64,000 nucleotides of DNA. It comes from JAPPHA01 sp965242975 (GTDB taxonomy: Bacteria; Pseudomonadota; Alphaproteobacteria; Rhodobacterales; Rhodobacteraceae). This document shows positions 8,530 to 18,335 of this stretch, piece after piece. Made by a program: the position numbers and the translations under genes. Below the pieces are notes generated by a model. That model had not been told where the DNA came from, did no database searches, and saw only the letters and a program-made list of their open reading frames with translations. Where the stretch lies: positions 434,001 to 498,000 of the forward strand of contig CBDETS010000002.1 in assembly GCA_965242975.1 (NCBI GenBank). Direction: 5' to 3'. Position 1 is the first letter of the stretch. Every line of letters begins with the position of its first letter.

Positions 8530-9337
8530 GGCATCGCCAAGTTAATTTGCTGAGTTTGTAGTTTTCTGGCGATGTTTGGTCATGCGGTCATTTCGAGGGC
8601 GTAGAGGCGCCACAGATCGAAGGCGTCTGCTCTTGATTGTCGGTAGTGGTTGGCGTGCATGCGATAGCGGCGGGGACGGAAGACTGTATTGATTTGGTCA
8701 TGAGCTGCCAGGAACCTCTGAGCTTGCGCCGGTGACTTGAACCGGCCCATGACCTTCTCTCGTTTTCGTGTCGGTCGATGCGACCCTTCTGCACGATTGT
8801 TCAGCCCCTTGTGGGCCCGGTGCTCCGCGGTTGGGGCCAAGCTTTTGATCGGTTTTATGTAGCTGCGCAACTTATCCGACACGACAACCCGCAGGTCGCC
8901 ATATACGTTGATCAAGCGGTGTAAAAACCGCCTGGCAGCCTTAGCATTCCGGTGCCTCTGGACGAGAATATCAACAGTATCTCCATCGGCGTCTACCGCA
9001 CGCCACAGCCAGAAACGCTCTCCCGCGATGGTGATAACCACTTCATCAAGGTGCCACTTGTCGTTTGGGCGGGGACGATCGCGTTTGATGCATCCCGCAA
9101 AGTGGCGACCAAAGCGGTTCACCCACAGCCGAACTGTCTCCCGGCTGACGATCACGCCGCGTTCGGCAAGCAAATCTTCAACATCCGCTGTACTCAGAGC
9201 AAATCGGTGATACGCCCAAACCGCATACGCGATCACCTCGCGTGGAAAACGAAACCCCTTCAGGCCCGGCATGCTGGATGGTATTTTCATTGCAGATCCT
9301 TACGCCATCAAGCTCCCCACATCAATTTGGCAATGCC
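8530..9337 (-). mobile_element. IS6-family element, copy B
   Basis: This complete 808-bp element has terminal repeats GGCATCGCCAAGTTAAT (8530) and the complement of GGCATTGCCAAATTGAT (ending 9337). It is inverted relative to copy A. The flanking 8-mers (GCCCGCAT and CTCGTACC) are not duplicated. The pair delimits a 3-kb segment that could move or invert as a pseudo-compound unit. Confidence 0.92.
8580..9290 (-). CDS. IS6-family transposase (copy B)
   Basis: The intact 236-residue DDE transposase has a short N-terminal zinc-ribbon/helix-turn-helix part, then catalytic motifs in KWHLDEVVI, VVVSDKLRSY and NNRAEGSH, and the C-terminal FRPRRYRMHANHYRQSR region. Its length is typical of IS6. It forms cointegrates by replicative transposition and, through homologous copies, drives plasmid fusion and inversion. 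It differs from copy A at a few residues (VDILV for LDILV, GDLRV for GDPRV). Confidence 0.95.
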   Translation of the reverse strand: MKIPSSMPGLKGFRFPREVIAYAVWAYHRFALSTADVEDLLAERGVIVSRETVRLWVNRFGRHFAGCIKRDRPRPNDKWHLDEVVITIAGERFWLWRAVDADGDTVDILVQRHRNAKAARRFLHRLINVYGDLRVVVSDKLRSYIKPIKSLAPTAEHRAHKGLNNRAEGSHRPTRKREKVMGRFKSPAQAQRFLAAHDQINTVFRPRRYRMHANHYRQSRADAFDLWRLYALEMTA

Positions 9338-9448
9338 CTCGTACCGCTTACTAAGAGCTACGTTGATGCCGAGGTGGTGTTGCAGATGGTTGGTTACGTG
9401 CGCAACGCCTGGCGGTACTACATCCAACAGGGTAGGGAAGGCCGCTAA
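9338..9448 (+). other. Unidentified coding remnant and intergenic DNA
   Basis: Just outside IS6 copy B a plus-strand frame reads KSYVDAEVVLQMVGYVRNAW and stops at 9448. It looks like the end of a protein whose beginning was removed by the IS, but I do not recognise the family. From 9449 to 9612 I see no gene, only the end region of the surface protein gene. Confidence 0.3.
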
Positions 9449-9570
9449 GACCGCCTCCGGAACCTGGCGCTGTTTTCCCTGCGCGGCACCGGTATCATCC
9501 TGCGGTAACAGTCACAGATGGCCTTCCCGTTCTGTCCGGCGTTTCGCCGGAACCGGTGAACTCCGTTCAG

Positions 9571-9587
9571 ACCGTCCACTGGACGGT
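9571..9587 (-). terminator. Hairpin after the giant surface protein gene
   Basis: ACCGTCC (9571-9577), a 3-base loop and GGACGGT (9581-9587) form a perfect 7-bp stem about 25 bases past the stop codon of the 9613-18156 gene. There is no clear T run on the minus strand, so an intrinsic terminator is plausible but not certain. Confidence 0.4.
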
Positions 9588-9612
9588 TTGCCGCTGCGGG
9601 GAGCAGTTCTCG

Positions 9613-12600
9613 CTACCATTTCCATTGCAGTGTTGCGCCTCCGCTGGCGCGGTCGTTGGCGGCTGTTGGCGGTTCGGTCCAGAAGTCGAGATTGACGTCC
9701 GCCGCGTGGTCGGCGTCGGGTTCGATGCGGTAGCCGAGGCGCGCGCCTGTGGCGCTGCCCGAACCTGCGGCGGTGATCGTGGTATAGGGCGAGCCCACCC
9801 GGCCCCGGCCCCGGCTGACGCCATAGGCCGCTTCGACGCTCCAGCTTCTGTCCCCACCCCCCGTCGGCGAGGCCTCCGGGAACAACCGTGGCCCCAGCAG
9901 CGCGTCCACACCTCCTGATGACGCGCCGCCGAATGTATGCGACAGCCGGGCCGCGAAGCCCCGCTTCGTCTCCGGTGTCGGATCGTAGGCGAGGTCGAGG
10001 GCCAGGCCCCAGTCCTCGAAGTTCCCGTCCTGATGCAGCGCCAGCGTCCGGCCCCGCAGCCCCAGTGACAGGCCGCGCGACGGATCGGTGAACTCCACAC
10101 CGCCCCCGACCTCCAGCCCGAACCCGGTCTCCGCATCGCCCCCGTCATAGCGCAGCCCCGTTTCCAGGCGCGGGCTCAGCGTGGCCGCCGACGCAAAGCT
10201 GTGCTCCCAGCGGCTTTCCAGCCCCAGCCGCAGCCGCGTGGTCGAGCCAGACGTTGCCTCAAGGCCGGGCACCGCATCCGATGTGGTCCGGGTCCACAGC
10301 GCATCCGCCAGCCAGCGCAGTTCCGCGCCGCCAAGCGCCGCGACCGACCCCAACGCCCCGTCAGCGCCCGCCGCCGCCATGCCCCAGTCGATATCCGTCC
10401 TGAACTCCGAGCCATCTTCCGGCCTCAGCCTCATGTCGCCGGAGCCCAGACCCGCAGCCCCCCAGACCGACAGACGATCGCTTACATCCCAGCCCATATA
10501 GGGCACCAGCGCCGTCAGGTCCGTCTCCATCTCGCCGGACGCCGCGCCCAGAGTGTAGTCGATCTCGCCCCGGCTCCGCGACAGCATCAGACCGAACAGC
10601 CAGTCGTCGCGCGCCTGATCCGCCCCCAGCATGAAACTCGTCACCTCGCCCTCCAGGCCGAGATCACCCGCACGGCCGCTGAAGCCCGATTGCGCTCCCC
10701 GGCCCCAGAAGGCCAGCGCGGCACCGTTCTCCGTCTCCGACGTCAACGCGAAGGACGTGCCCGGCAGGATATCGGATGTCTCCTTCGCCTGAACTTCGGG
10801 GGTGCCGCCGGGGCCACCCGTCAACCCGTTACTCCAGGCGGCAACGGATGGATCGGCAGGCCTGCCGGACCCGGGTTCATACCTGCCCTGCCCGACGCAC
10901 TTCCGGCGCCGGTCGTCGTCTTCCAAAACGTGATCCGGGGCAGACTTGCCGTCGTCGCAGATCACGTCCGGCAGCGCCTCTCCGGCGAAGCGGCCTTCGA
11001 ACCCCGGGGTCCGGGCCGCGCCCAGCCGGTCCGTCACCGCGTCCAGCACCTGTTCGCCCACCGTGCGCCCGAACCGCGCCAGCGCCGGACGCACCACACG
11101 CTCCGCCAGATCGCTGTCGTCATCGGTGATGGTCAGCGTATGCGTGGTCGTGCTCCCCAGTCTGTACTGGCCGCCGCGATCTTCGATCAGTGTCACAACA
11201 ACCGTCTCGTCCGCCTCCTGCTCACCATCGTCGAGGATCGTCACGGGAAGAGTGACCTCTCGCGCCTGCGCGGGCACCCGCAGCACGCCGTCCCCCGCCG
11301 TGAAGTCACGCCCCGCCGTCGCCGTGCCGGACAGGCTGTAGCGCAACTCCAGCGGCGCGGCGGACACCACATCGAAGCGCAGCGTCACCTCATGCGTGCC
11401 CGCCCGCTCAGGCACCGTCGAGGCCGCCTCCACGAAACCCACCGCCGCCTCGTCGTCATCGCTGACCGTGACACTGACGGACGCCACCTCAATCCCGCCA
11501 TAGGCGGTGTCTTCAGACGTCGCCACATGGCTGATACTCACCGTCCGGTCAGTGCTCTGATCGATATCATCGTCCACCCCGGTCACCGTCACACTCTGCG
11601 GCTGGTTCCAGTTGCCCGGCGTGAAGGTCAGTGTATCGGAATCGACCGTGGCCGCATCCGTATCGTCCGAAGTCACCGCAATCGTCACATTGGCGCTCGG
11701 CTGTGTCGCCAGCACCACCTGATAGCTGTCCGTGACCGTGCCATCCTCGCTCACCGTGGTGCCATCCTCCATCTCGGTGACAGCCACCCCGGCCTCGTCG
11801 TCATCAGTAACGCTGACACTGACCGTGCCGGTCACCGATCCGTAGCCCCCGCCAGAGGCGCTGTGGGAGATGGCCGCACTGTCATCGGCGGCATCGTCAT
11901 CCTGCGCAGCCGCCGCCGTCACCGTCTGCGGCGCGTTCCAGTTCACCGTGGTGAAGCTGAGCGTGGTCTGGTTAGTGTCCATGCCGGTGTCGGTATCCAC
12001 CGTCACGTCGGTATTGGCCGGCTGGGTCAGCGTCACCGTCACCGTCGCCGTCGGCTGGGTCGCCAGCGCCACCGTGTAGGCCGCGCTCCCGCCCTCCGAC
12101 ACTTCCAGCGGGTCCGCGGCCTGCGCAAACACAAGAGCCGCCTCGTCGTCATCTTCAACCGTGACACTGACGGACGCCACCTCAATCCCGCCATAGGCGG
12201 TGTCGTCAGACGTCGCCACATGGCTGATACTCACCGTCCGGTCAGTGCTCTGATCGATATCATCATCCACCCCGGTCACCGTCACACTCTGCGGCTGGTT
12301 CCAGTTGCCCGGCGTGAAGGTCAGTGTATCGGAATCGACCGTGGCCGCATCCGTATCGTCCGAAGTCACCGCAATCGTCACATTGGCGCTCGGCTGTGTC
12401 GCCAGTACCACCTGATAGCTGTCCGTGACCGTGCCATCCTCGCTCACCGTGGTGCCACCCTCCGTCTCGGTGACGGTCACACCGACCTCGTCGTTATCGC
12501 TGATCGCGACACGGACGGACGCCACATCAATCTCGTCATACATGTCATCGGAGGACGTTACCGTATGGTTGATTTGAGTGTTAAACACGCTAAGGCCCGG

Positions 12601-15600
12601 AACAACAACACTGTTGTCCATCGCCCTGACGGTCACTTGCTGCGCTTCGTTCCAGTTGCTTGCAGTAAAAGTCAGCGTCGCGGGGCTGGCCGTGGCCACA
12701 GACCGGGATGACGGGGCGACCGCAATCGTCACATCCGCGCCCGGCTGTGAATCCAGCACCAGCGTGTAGGTCCCCGAACCGCCTTCCTCCACATCCAGAT
12801 CAGTCGGGTTGACGGTCACACCGGCCTCGTCGTTATCGCTGATCGCGACACGGACGGACGCCACATCAATCTCGTCATACATGTCATCGGAGGACGTTAC
12901 CGTATGGTTGATTTGAGTGTTAAACACGCTAAGGCCCGGAACAACAACACTGTTGTCCATCGCCCTGACGGTCACTTGCTGCGCTTCGTTCCAGTTGTCC
13001 GCAGTAAAGGTCAGCGTCGCGGGGCTGGCCGTGGCCACAAACCGGGATGACGGGGCGACCGCAATCGTCACATCCGCGCTCGGCTCCGAATCCAGCACCA
13101 GCGTATAGGTTCCCGAACCGCCTTCCTCCACGTTCAGGATCGTCTCGGTGACGGTCACACCGGCCTCGTCGTCATCGGTGACCGTGACATTGATGGCGTA
13201 CGAAACCCCGTCATACGTTCCATCGGAGGAGGTTGCGGCGTATGAGATGATCTCTCTAATTCTACCGGAAGCAACAACATCATTATCCACAGCCGTGACG
13301 GTCACGTCCTGCGCTTGGTTCCAGGTGTCCGCAGTAAAGGTCAGCGCCGCAGGGGAGAACGTGACAGCATTTGTAGAAAGGCGCTCGCTGAGCGCAATCG
13401 TCACATCCGCGCTCGGCTGTATCGTCAGCACCAGCGTAAAGGTCCCTGAAGTGCCTTCCTCCAGACGAAGAGAGCCAGGGTTTCGTATCATATTTGCAAC
13501 CGCGACACTGACGGAATCCACCTCAATCCCGTTATAGGCGGTGTCGTCGGACGTTGCCACATGGCTGATGCTCGCCTGATCCTCTTCGCCCGCGCCCGCA
13601 GACCCGATGACGGTCACCGTCTGTGCGGTGTTCCAGGTGTCCGGCGTAAAGGTCAGCGTCACGCTGCCGCCCGCGTTGACGCCGGACTTTTGGACCAAGG
13701 CGCCATTTATATTGCCCGAAGTGACCGCAATCATCACGTCATGGGTCGGCTGTGAATTCAGCACCACCTGATAAGTGTCCTCCCTTAACCTGCTGCCGGC
13801 GTTGCCCACCACCGTGCCGCCATCGGTCTCGATGATGATCACACCGGGCGTGTCGCCATCCGTGACCGTGACACTGACGGACGCCACCTCAATCCCGTTA
13901 TAGGCGGTGTCGCCAGACGTCGCCACATGGCTGATGCTGACCCTCCGACCCGTGCTCTGGCTCACTTCATCATCCACTCCGGTCACCGTCACTGTCTGCG
14001 GCTGGTTCCAGTTGCCCGGCGTGAAGGTCAGTGTGTTGGTATCGACCGTGGCAATATTTGTATCGCCCGAGGTCACCGCAATCGTCACATTGGCGCTCGG
14101 CTCCGAGGTCAGCACCACCTGATAGCTGTCCGTGAGCGTGCCATCCTCGCTCACCGTGGTGCCACCCTCCGTCTCGGTGACGGTCACATCGACCGTGTCG
14201 TCATCGCTGACCGTGACACTGACGGACGCCACCTCAATCCCGCCATAGTTGGTGTCGTCAGACGTCGCCGCATGGCTGATACTCACCGTCCGGTCAGTGC
14301 TCTGATCGATATCATCGTCCACCCCGGTCACCGTCACTGTCTGCGGCTGGTTCCAGTTGCTCGACGTGAAGGTCAGTGTGTTGGTATTGGTCGTGGCCAC
14401 ATCCGTATCGTCCGAAGTCACCGCAATCGTCACATCCTGGGTCGGCGGTGTGCCCAGCACCACCTGATAGCTGTCCGTGAGCGTGCCATCCTCGCTCACC
14501 GTGGTAGAGCCGCCGGTCGCGGTGATGACCACACCGACCGTGTCGTCATCCGTGACCGTGACACCGACGGACGCCACCTCAATCCCGCCATAGTTGGTGT
14601 CGCCAGACGTCGCCACATGGCTGATACTGGCCGTCCGGCCCGTGCTCTGGTCTACTGTGTCATCCACCCCGGTCACCGTCACACTCTGCGGCTGGTTCCA
14701 GTTGCCCGGCGTGAAGGTCAGTGTGTTGGTATCGACCGTGGCCACATCCGTATCGTCCGAAGTCACCGCAATCGTCACATCACGGGTTGGCTCCGAGGTC
14801 AGCACCACCGTATAGGTCCCCGAACCGCCTTCCTCCACGTTCAGGACCGTCTCGGTGACGGTCACACCGGCCATGTCATCATCGCTAACAACGACATCCA
14901 AGTTCCTCGAAGACCCTTCATACGTTCCATCGGAGGACGTTGCCGTATATTCGATTTGCCCTAAGATGGCCCCTAACAATCCACCGGAATCAACAACATC
15001 ATTATCCACAGCCGTGACAGTCACTTCCTGTGCGGTGTTCCAGTTGTCCGCAGTAAAAGTCAGCGCCGCAGGGGTGAACGTGACCTCATTTATATAAAAG
15101 CTACCTGTGAAAAAGCGCCCGCTGAGCGCAACCGTCACATCCGCGCTCGGCTGTGAGTCCAGCTTCAGCTTAAAGGTCCCCGAAGTGCCTTCCTCCAGCG
15201 AAAGAGCGCCAGGGGTTGGTATCACATTTGCAACCGCCACACTGACAGGGTCCACCTCAATCCCGCCATAGGCGGTGTCGTCGGACGTCGCCACATGGCT
15301 GATACTCACCGGCCCGCCGGCATGGTTCCCATGCCCGACGACGGTCACCGTCTGTGCGGTGTTCCAGGTGTCCGGCGTAAAGGTCAGCATCAGGCTTTCG
15401 ACCTCGCTGCCGCCGGACTTTTTGACCGTGGCACCCTGTGTATCGCCCGAAGTGACCGTAATCGTCACGTCATGGGTCGGCTGTGAATTCAACACCACCT
15501 CATAAGTGTCCTCCCTGACTTTGGTGTAGCTGTTGCCCACCGCCGTGCCGCCATCGGTCTCGGTGATGATCACACCGGCCCCGTCGTCATCGCTGACCGT

Positions 15601-18156
15601 GACACTGACCGTGCCGGTCACCGATCCGTAGCCCCCGCCCGAGGCGCTGTGGGAGATGGCCGCACTGTCATCGGCGGTATCGACATCCTGCGCAGCCGCC
15701 ACCGTCACCGTCTGCGGCTGGTTCCAGTTCGCCGTGGTGAAGCTGAGCGTGGCCTGGTTACCGTTCGTGCCGGTGTCGGTATCCACCGTCACGTCGGTAT
15801 TGGTCGGCTGGGTCAGCGTCACCGTCACCGTCCCCGTCGGCTCGGTCGCCAGCGCCACCGTGTAGGCCGCGCTCCCGCCCTCCGGCACCTCCAGCGGGTC
15901 CGTGGCCTGCGCAAACACAAGAGCCGCCTCTTCGGCCTGCGCAATCACAAGAGCCGCCTCTTCGTCATCATCGGTGATCGTGATCACGCCACTGCCGCTG
16001 CCCGTTGCGCCGCCGCCGAGACCCGTCGCGGTCAGCTTCGGCGCGCTGCCCGTATCCGAGGCCGGGATGGTCACCGTCACGCTCTCGGAAACCCCGCCGT
16101 CATCGTCAGAGGCGGTCAGCAGCACCGTCGCCGCTGTGGCCGAAACCGGATCACCGCCAGTGAAGGTCACCTCGCCCGTATTGGCATCGAGCGTCACTCC
16201 GTTGGGACTGCCCGAAAGCGCCAGCGTGAACGCCGTGCCCAATGTCCCGCCCGAAAACTGCAGCGGCACCGTCATCTCCTCACCCGTCACCAGACCCCGG
16301 CCAAGCGTCAGTTTGATCTCCGCCGTGTCACTCGCGTCCCCCTCATCTGCGCTGGTGTCCGGCACTGTCAGCGTCACCGCCGTCGGGTCATTGTCGATGA
16401 GGGTCAGCGTCATACTGGCCTGGGTGCCAAGTTCCACCAGGGCACGCTTGCTGAAATCGGAAATATTCACGAGATCGGACAGAAGAGCGGATCGTGCCAG
16501 ATCAAGGATGATCTCCCGATCGGGGCGGTCAACATTATCATCATCATAGCTAAACGTGAATGGAAAGTCCGGGTCCAGTTTAGTTCCTGTAAACCCAAAA
16601 GAGGTATTGATATCCGTGGGTTTTTTGCGGCCCGGAAACAATTTCCTCGGGTCCCCTAAAAACAATTCTGTATCCGGCGTGTGATCGAGGCTGGCCGTAA
16701 TGGTCACCGCGCCTGCGCCTTCCGTCGCGGTCGCAGTCGCTGACGAAAAGGTCAGAGTTGCCTTATCTCTGCTCAAAATTTTTATCGACGCCTTGGACGC
16801 ATCGCTGTTCAGCGTGTAACCCGTACCATCCAGGAGGGTCACACTCACGTCTCCGGCCACTTCCGCCTTGCTGTCCGCCACGGTCGGGAACTTATAGACC
16901 ACGCTGCTCCGACCGGCAGGAATCGTCACCGACTTTTCCCCCTCATTCTCCGCCGCCAAGAAATCGCTGTCTGCAAAATCGGCAACCGAGAGCTTCACGG
17001 TCAGGTCCGTCGCCGGTGCCGGGGTTGACGTGACCGTAAACGTGGCATTGGCACCTTCTACCAGCGCAGACCCGCCGGTGATCGAAATGACCGGCGGCCC
17101 GGTCACCGTCACCGCGACCGGATCGATGCTCATGCTAGTCGGATAATTGGTGGTGTCGGCACTCGTGGTCACCTGATGGCTGATGTTGGCGCTGCCCGCC
17201 GCCACCCCGTTCACCGTCACTTGCTGCGCTTGGTTCCAGTTGCTCGAGGTAAAGGTCAGCGTTGCGGGACTGACCGTGGCCTTCGCCGTGGCCGAACTGG
17301 TCGGGGTGATCACCACATTGCCGGTCGGGGCGGTGTCCAGCACAACATCATAGGTCGCCGTAGCCCCCTCTGTCACTTCCAGAGCCGCCGGGGTGACAGT
17401 CACGCCGGGCGTATTGACCTCGCCGTTGATCGTGATTTTGAAAGGAAGCGATGATGCACTGCTGCTTGACGAGCTCCAAGCGCCACTGACAGTCCTATCT
17501 CTTGTTCTCTTGTTGCCAATGCTCCAACCGGCCACACCGCCTGCATCCACAGCACTGTTAGCTGCGATACGCAGGCGATTGTTTTTATTCAATGCCTCAG
17601 TCACATCAATCGTGAAAAAGTATGTGGTATTCGCCTCAAGGCTGATGCCCGACGGCCCGGCTGAAAAGGTAAGCACATTACGTGAAGAATTCGACGCTGT
17701 CAGCGTGCCAAGCGATGTGCCCGGGACCCCGGAATTATTCGCATTGATGCTGGCCGTCAGCTTCGAAGCGATAACATCCCTGTCTCCCAGCTTCGCAAAT
17801 TCAATGACAACGCTGCTTAAAGTATAACCGTTGCCATCGGCACCAGTCGTGAAAGTCTGGGCAATATCAATTGAGTTTAATAATTCTTTTTGATTACTAT
17901 CGGATTGTCCATCATTACTCACCAGTACCGATTGCGCCTCGGCTCCTGCGGCGAACCCCGTTGCCGCAAACAGACCCAGCGCAAGAGCCGCGCCCATGCG
18001 GCGCAGGCCCGTGCCGCACAGGACAGAGAGGCGGCGCAGGCCGGTGGAAATATGGTGCTCTAATCGCGCAGGCCTGCGTGTGCCGGAGGGCTCAGGACAA
18101 TCAGCGCAGACGCGTCCGGAAGTGGCCTGTCCGGGCCGCCATGATAGGAACCTCAT
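9613..18156 (-). CDS. Giant repeat surface protein with Calx-beta-like modules and C-terminal outer-membrane barrel
   Basis: The product has up to 2,847 residues. An export signal (MGAALALGLFAATGFAAGAEA) starts at residue 54 of the longest frame, so the true start may be 17997. The 18156 ATG has an upstream GGAA and makes a 53-residue extension. The passenger contains about 14 modules of roughly 110 residues with a TLTF..NWN.(P/A)Q.VTV signature ending in DDD, and one classical Calx-beta domain near residues 2180-2270. The last about 390 residues resemble an autotransporter-type barrel ending in an aromatic residue (QWKW). It is likely a calcium-binding adhesin or biofilm protein exported to the cell surface. 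Modules 10/11 and 12/14 are almost identical in DNA, so the array probably changes by recombination. Confidence 0.85.
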   Translation of the reverse strand: MRFLSWRPGQATSGRVCADCPEPSGTRRPARLEHHISTGLRRLSVLCGTGLRRMGAALALGLFAATGFAAGAEAQSVLVSNDGQSDSNQKELLNSIDIAQTFTTGADGNGYTLSSVVIEFAKLGDRDVIASKLTASINANNSGVPGTSLGTLTASNSSRNVLTFSAGPSGISLEANTTYFFTIDVTEALNKNNRLRIAANSAVDAGGVAGWSIGNKRTRDRTVSGAWSSSSSSASSLPFKITINGEVNTPGVTVTPAALEVTEGATATYDVVLDTAPTGNVVITPTSSATAKATVSPATLTFTSSNWNQAQQVTVNGVAAGSANISHQVTTSADTTNYPTSMSIDPVAVTVTGPPVISITGGSALVEGANATFTVTSTPAPATDLTVKLSVADFADSDFLAAENEGEKSVTIPAGRSSVVYKFPTVADSKAEVAGDVSVTLLDGTGYTLNSDASKASIKILSRDKATLTFSSATATATEGAGAVTITASLDHTPDTELFLGDPRKLFPGRKKPTDINTSFGFTGTKLDPDFPFTFSYDDDNVDRPDREIILDLARSALLSDLVNISDFSKRALVELGTQASMTLTLIDNDPTAVTLTVPDTSADEGDASDTAEIKLTLGRGLVTGEEMTVPLQFSGGTLGTAFTLALSGSPNGVTLDANTGEVTFTGGDPVSATAATVLLTASDDDGGVSESVTVTIPASDTGSAPKLTATGLGGGATGSGSGVITITDDDEEAALVIAQAEEAALVFAQATDPLEVPEGGSAAYTVALATEPTGTVTVTLTQPTNTDVTVDTDTGTNGNQATLSFTTANWNQPQTVTVAAAQDVDTADDSAAISHSASGGGYGSVTGTVSVTVSDDDGAGVIITETDGGTAVGNSYTKVREDTYEVVLNSQPTHDVTITVTSGDTQGATVKKSGGSEVESLMLTFTPDTWNTAQTVTVVGHGNHAGGPVSISHVATSDDTAYGGIEVDPVSVAVANVIPTPGALSLEEGTSGTFKLKLDSQPSADVTVALSGRFFTGSFYINEVTFTPAALTFTADNWNTAQEVTVTAVDNDVVDSGGLLGAILGQIEYTATSSDGTYEGSSRNLDVVVSDDDMAGVTVTETVLNVEEGGSGTYTVVLTSEPTRDVTIAVTSDDTDVATVDTNTLTFTPGNWNQPQSVTVTGVDDTVDQSTGRTASISHVATSGDTNYGGIEVASVGVTVTDDDTVGVVITATGGSTTVSEDGTLTDSYQVVLGTPPTQDVTIAVTSDDTDVATTNTNTLTFTSSNWNQPQTVTVTGVDDDIDQSTDRTVSISHAATSDDTNYGGIEVASVSVTVSDDDTVDVTVTETEGGTTVSEDGTLTDSYQVVLTSEPSANVTIAVTSGDTNIATVDTNTLTFTPGNWNQPQTVTVTGVDDEVSQSTGRRVSISHVATSGDTAYNGIEVASVSVTVTDGDTPGVIIIETDGGTVVGNAGSRLREDTYQVVLNSQPTHDVMIAVTSGNINGALVQKSGVNAGGSVTLTFTPDTWNTAQTVTVIGSAGAGEEDQASISHVATSDDTAYNGIEVDSVSVAVANMIRNPGSLRLEEGTSGTFTLVLTIQPSADVTIALSERLSTNAVTFSPAALTFTADTWNQAQDVTVTAVDNDVVASGRIREIISYAATSSDGTYDGVSYAINVTVTDDDEAGVTVTETILNVEEGGSGTYTLVLDSEPSADVTIAVAPSSRFVATASPATLTFTADNWNEAQQVTVRAMDNSVVVPGLSVFNTQINHTVTSSDDMYDEIDVASVRVAISDNDEAGVTVNPTDLDVEEGGSGTYTLVLDSQPGADVTIAVAPSSRSVATASPATLTFTASNWNEAQQVTVRAMDNSVVVPGLSVFNTQINHTVTSSDDMYDEIDVASVRVAISDNDEVGVTVTETEGGTTVSEDGTVTDSYQVVLATQPSANVTIAVTSDDTDAATVDSDTLTFTPGNWNQPQSVTVTGVDDDIDQSTDRTVSISHVATSDDTAYGGIEVASVSVTVEDDDEAALVFAQAADPLEVSEGGSAAYTVALATQPTATVTVTLTQPANTDVTVDTDTGMDTNQTTLSFTTVNWNAPQTVTAAAAQDDDAADDSAAISHSASGGGYGSVTGTVSVSVTDDDEAGVAVTEMEDGTTVSEDGTVTDSYQVVLATQPSANVTIAVTSDDTDAATVDSDTLTFTPGNWNQPQSVTVTGVDDDIDQSTDRTVSISHVATSEDTAYGGIEVASVSVTVSDDDEAAVGFVEAASTVPERAGTHEVTLRFDVVSAAPLELRYSLSGTATAGRDFTAGDGVLRVPAQAREVTLPVTILDDGEQEADETVVVTLIEDRGGQYRLGSTTTHTLTITDDDSDLAERVVRPALARFGRTVGEQVLDAVTDRLGAARTPGFEGRFAGEALPDVICDDGKSAPDHVLEDDDRRRKCVGQGRYEPGSGRPADPSVAAWSNGLTGGPGGTPEVQAKETSDILPGTSFALTSETENGAALAFWGRGAQSGFSGRAGDLGLEGEVTSFMLGADQARDDWLFGLMLSRSRGEIDYTLGAASGEMETDLTALVPYMGWDVSDRLSVWGAAGLGSGDMRLRPEDGSEFRTDIDWGMAAAGADGALGSVAALGGAELRWLADALWTRTTSDAVPGLEATSGSTTRLRLGLESRWEHSFASAATLSPRLETGLRYDGGDAETGFGLEVGGGVEFTDPSRGLSLGLRGRTLALHQDGNFEDWGLALDLAYDPTPETKRGFAARLSHTFGGASSGGVDALLGPRLFPEASPTGGGDRSWSVEAAYGVSRGRGRVGSPYTTITAAGSGSATGARLGYRIEPDADHAADVNLDFWTEPPTAANDRASGGATLQWKW
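11471..12997. repeat. Near-identical DNA modules inside the surface protein gene
   Basis: Two long stretches repeat almost exactly: about 12492-12658 recurs at 12831-12997 (offset 339 bp, 113 codons) and about 11471-11760 recurs from 12164 (offset 693 bp, 231 codons). Both offsets are multiples of three, so unequal crossing-over would change the module number without breaking the frame. Confidence 0.8.
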
Positions 18157-18335
18157 GACCGCGTTCCGGCGTTCCGGCGTTCCGGCGTTCCGGCGTTCCG
18201 GCGTTCCGGCGTTCCGGCGTTCCGGCGTTCCGGCGTTCCGGCGTTCCGTGAAAGTGTGGGCTGGTAAATCAGGCTGTCAACACCAGGGATACCAAAAACG
18301 AAATTCAAAATTCTTCCGGTCAACATCATCGGCAA
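18153..18335 (-). CDS. Possible leader ORF carrying the octanucleotide repeat
   Basis: A 60-codon frame starting at a TTG (MPMMLTGRIL) passes through all 11 repeat units as RNAGTPER repeats. Its TGA overlaps the ATG of the surface protein frame (ATGA at 18153-18156). It could be a leader that couples translation. Because the unit is 8 bp, loss of one unit or gain of two would fuse this leader in frame with the surface protein. No stop occurs in any frame across the repeat. Whether it is translated is unknown. Confidence 0.3.
   Translation of the reverse strand: MPMMLTGRILNFVFGIPGVDSLIYQPTLSRNAGTPERRNAGTPERRNAGTPERRNAGTRS
18161..18248. repeat. Octanucleotide tandem repeat, 11 x GCGTTCCG
   Basis: Eleven perfect head-to-tail copies of GCGTTCCG (88 bp) sit 5 bp upstream of the longest surface-protein start and about 165 bp upstream of the signal-peptide ATG. 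On the minus strand the unit is CGGAACGC, which supplies the GGAA that looks like the ribosome-binding site for the 18156 start. Perfect short repeats at this position are typical of phase-variable surface genes. Confidence 0.97.

Noticed and set aside
10201..12711. Long plus-strand open frame of over 800 codons rich in His and Arg
   Set aside because: It is the antisense shadow of the repeat modules of the surface protein; its repeats follow the module period of the minus-strand gene.
11471..15900. Regular repeats that could suggest a CRISPR array
   Set aside because: The repeats are about 330-bp coding modules with conserved protein sequence, not 25-40 bp repeats with unique spacers.
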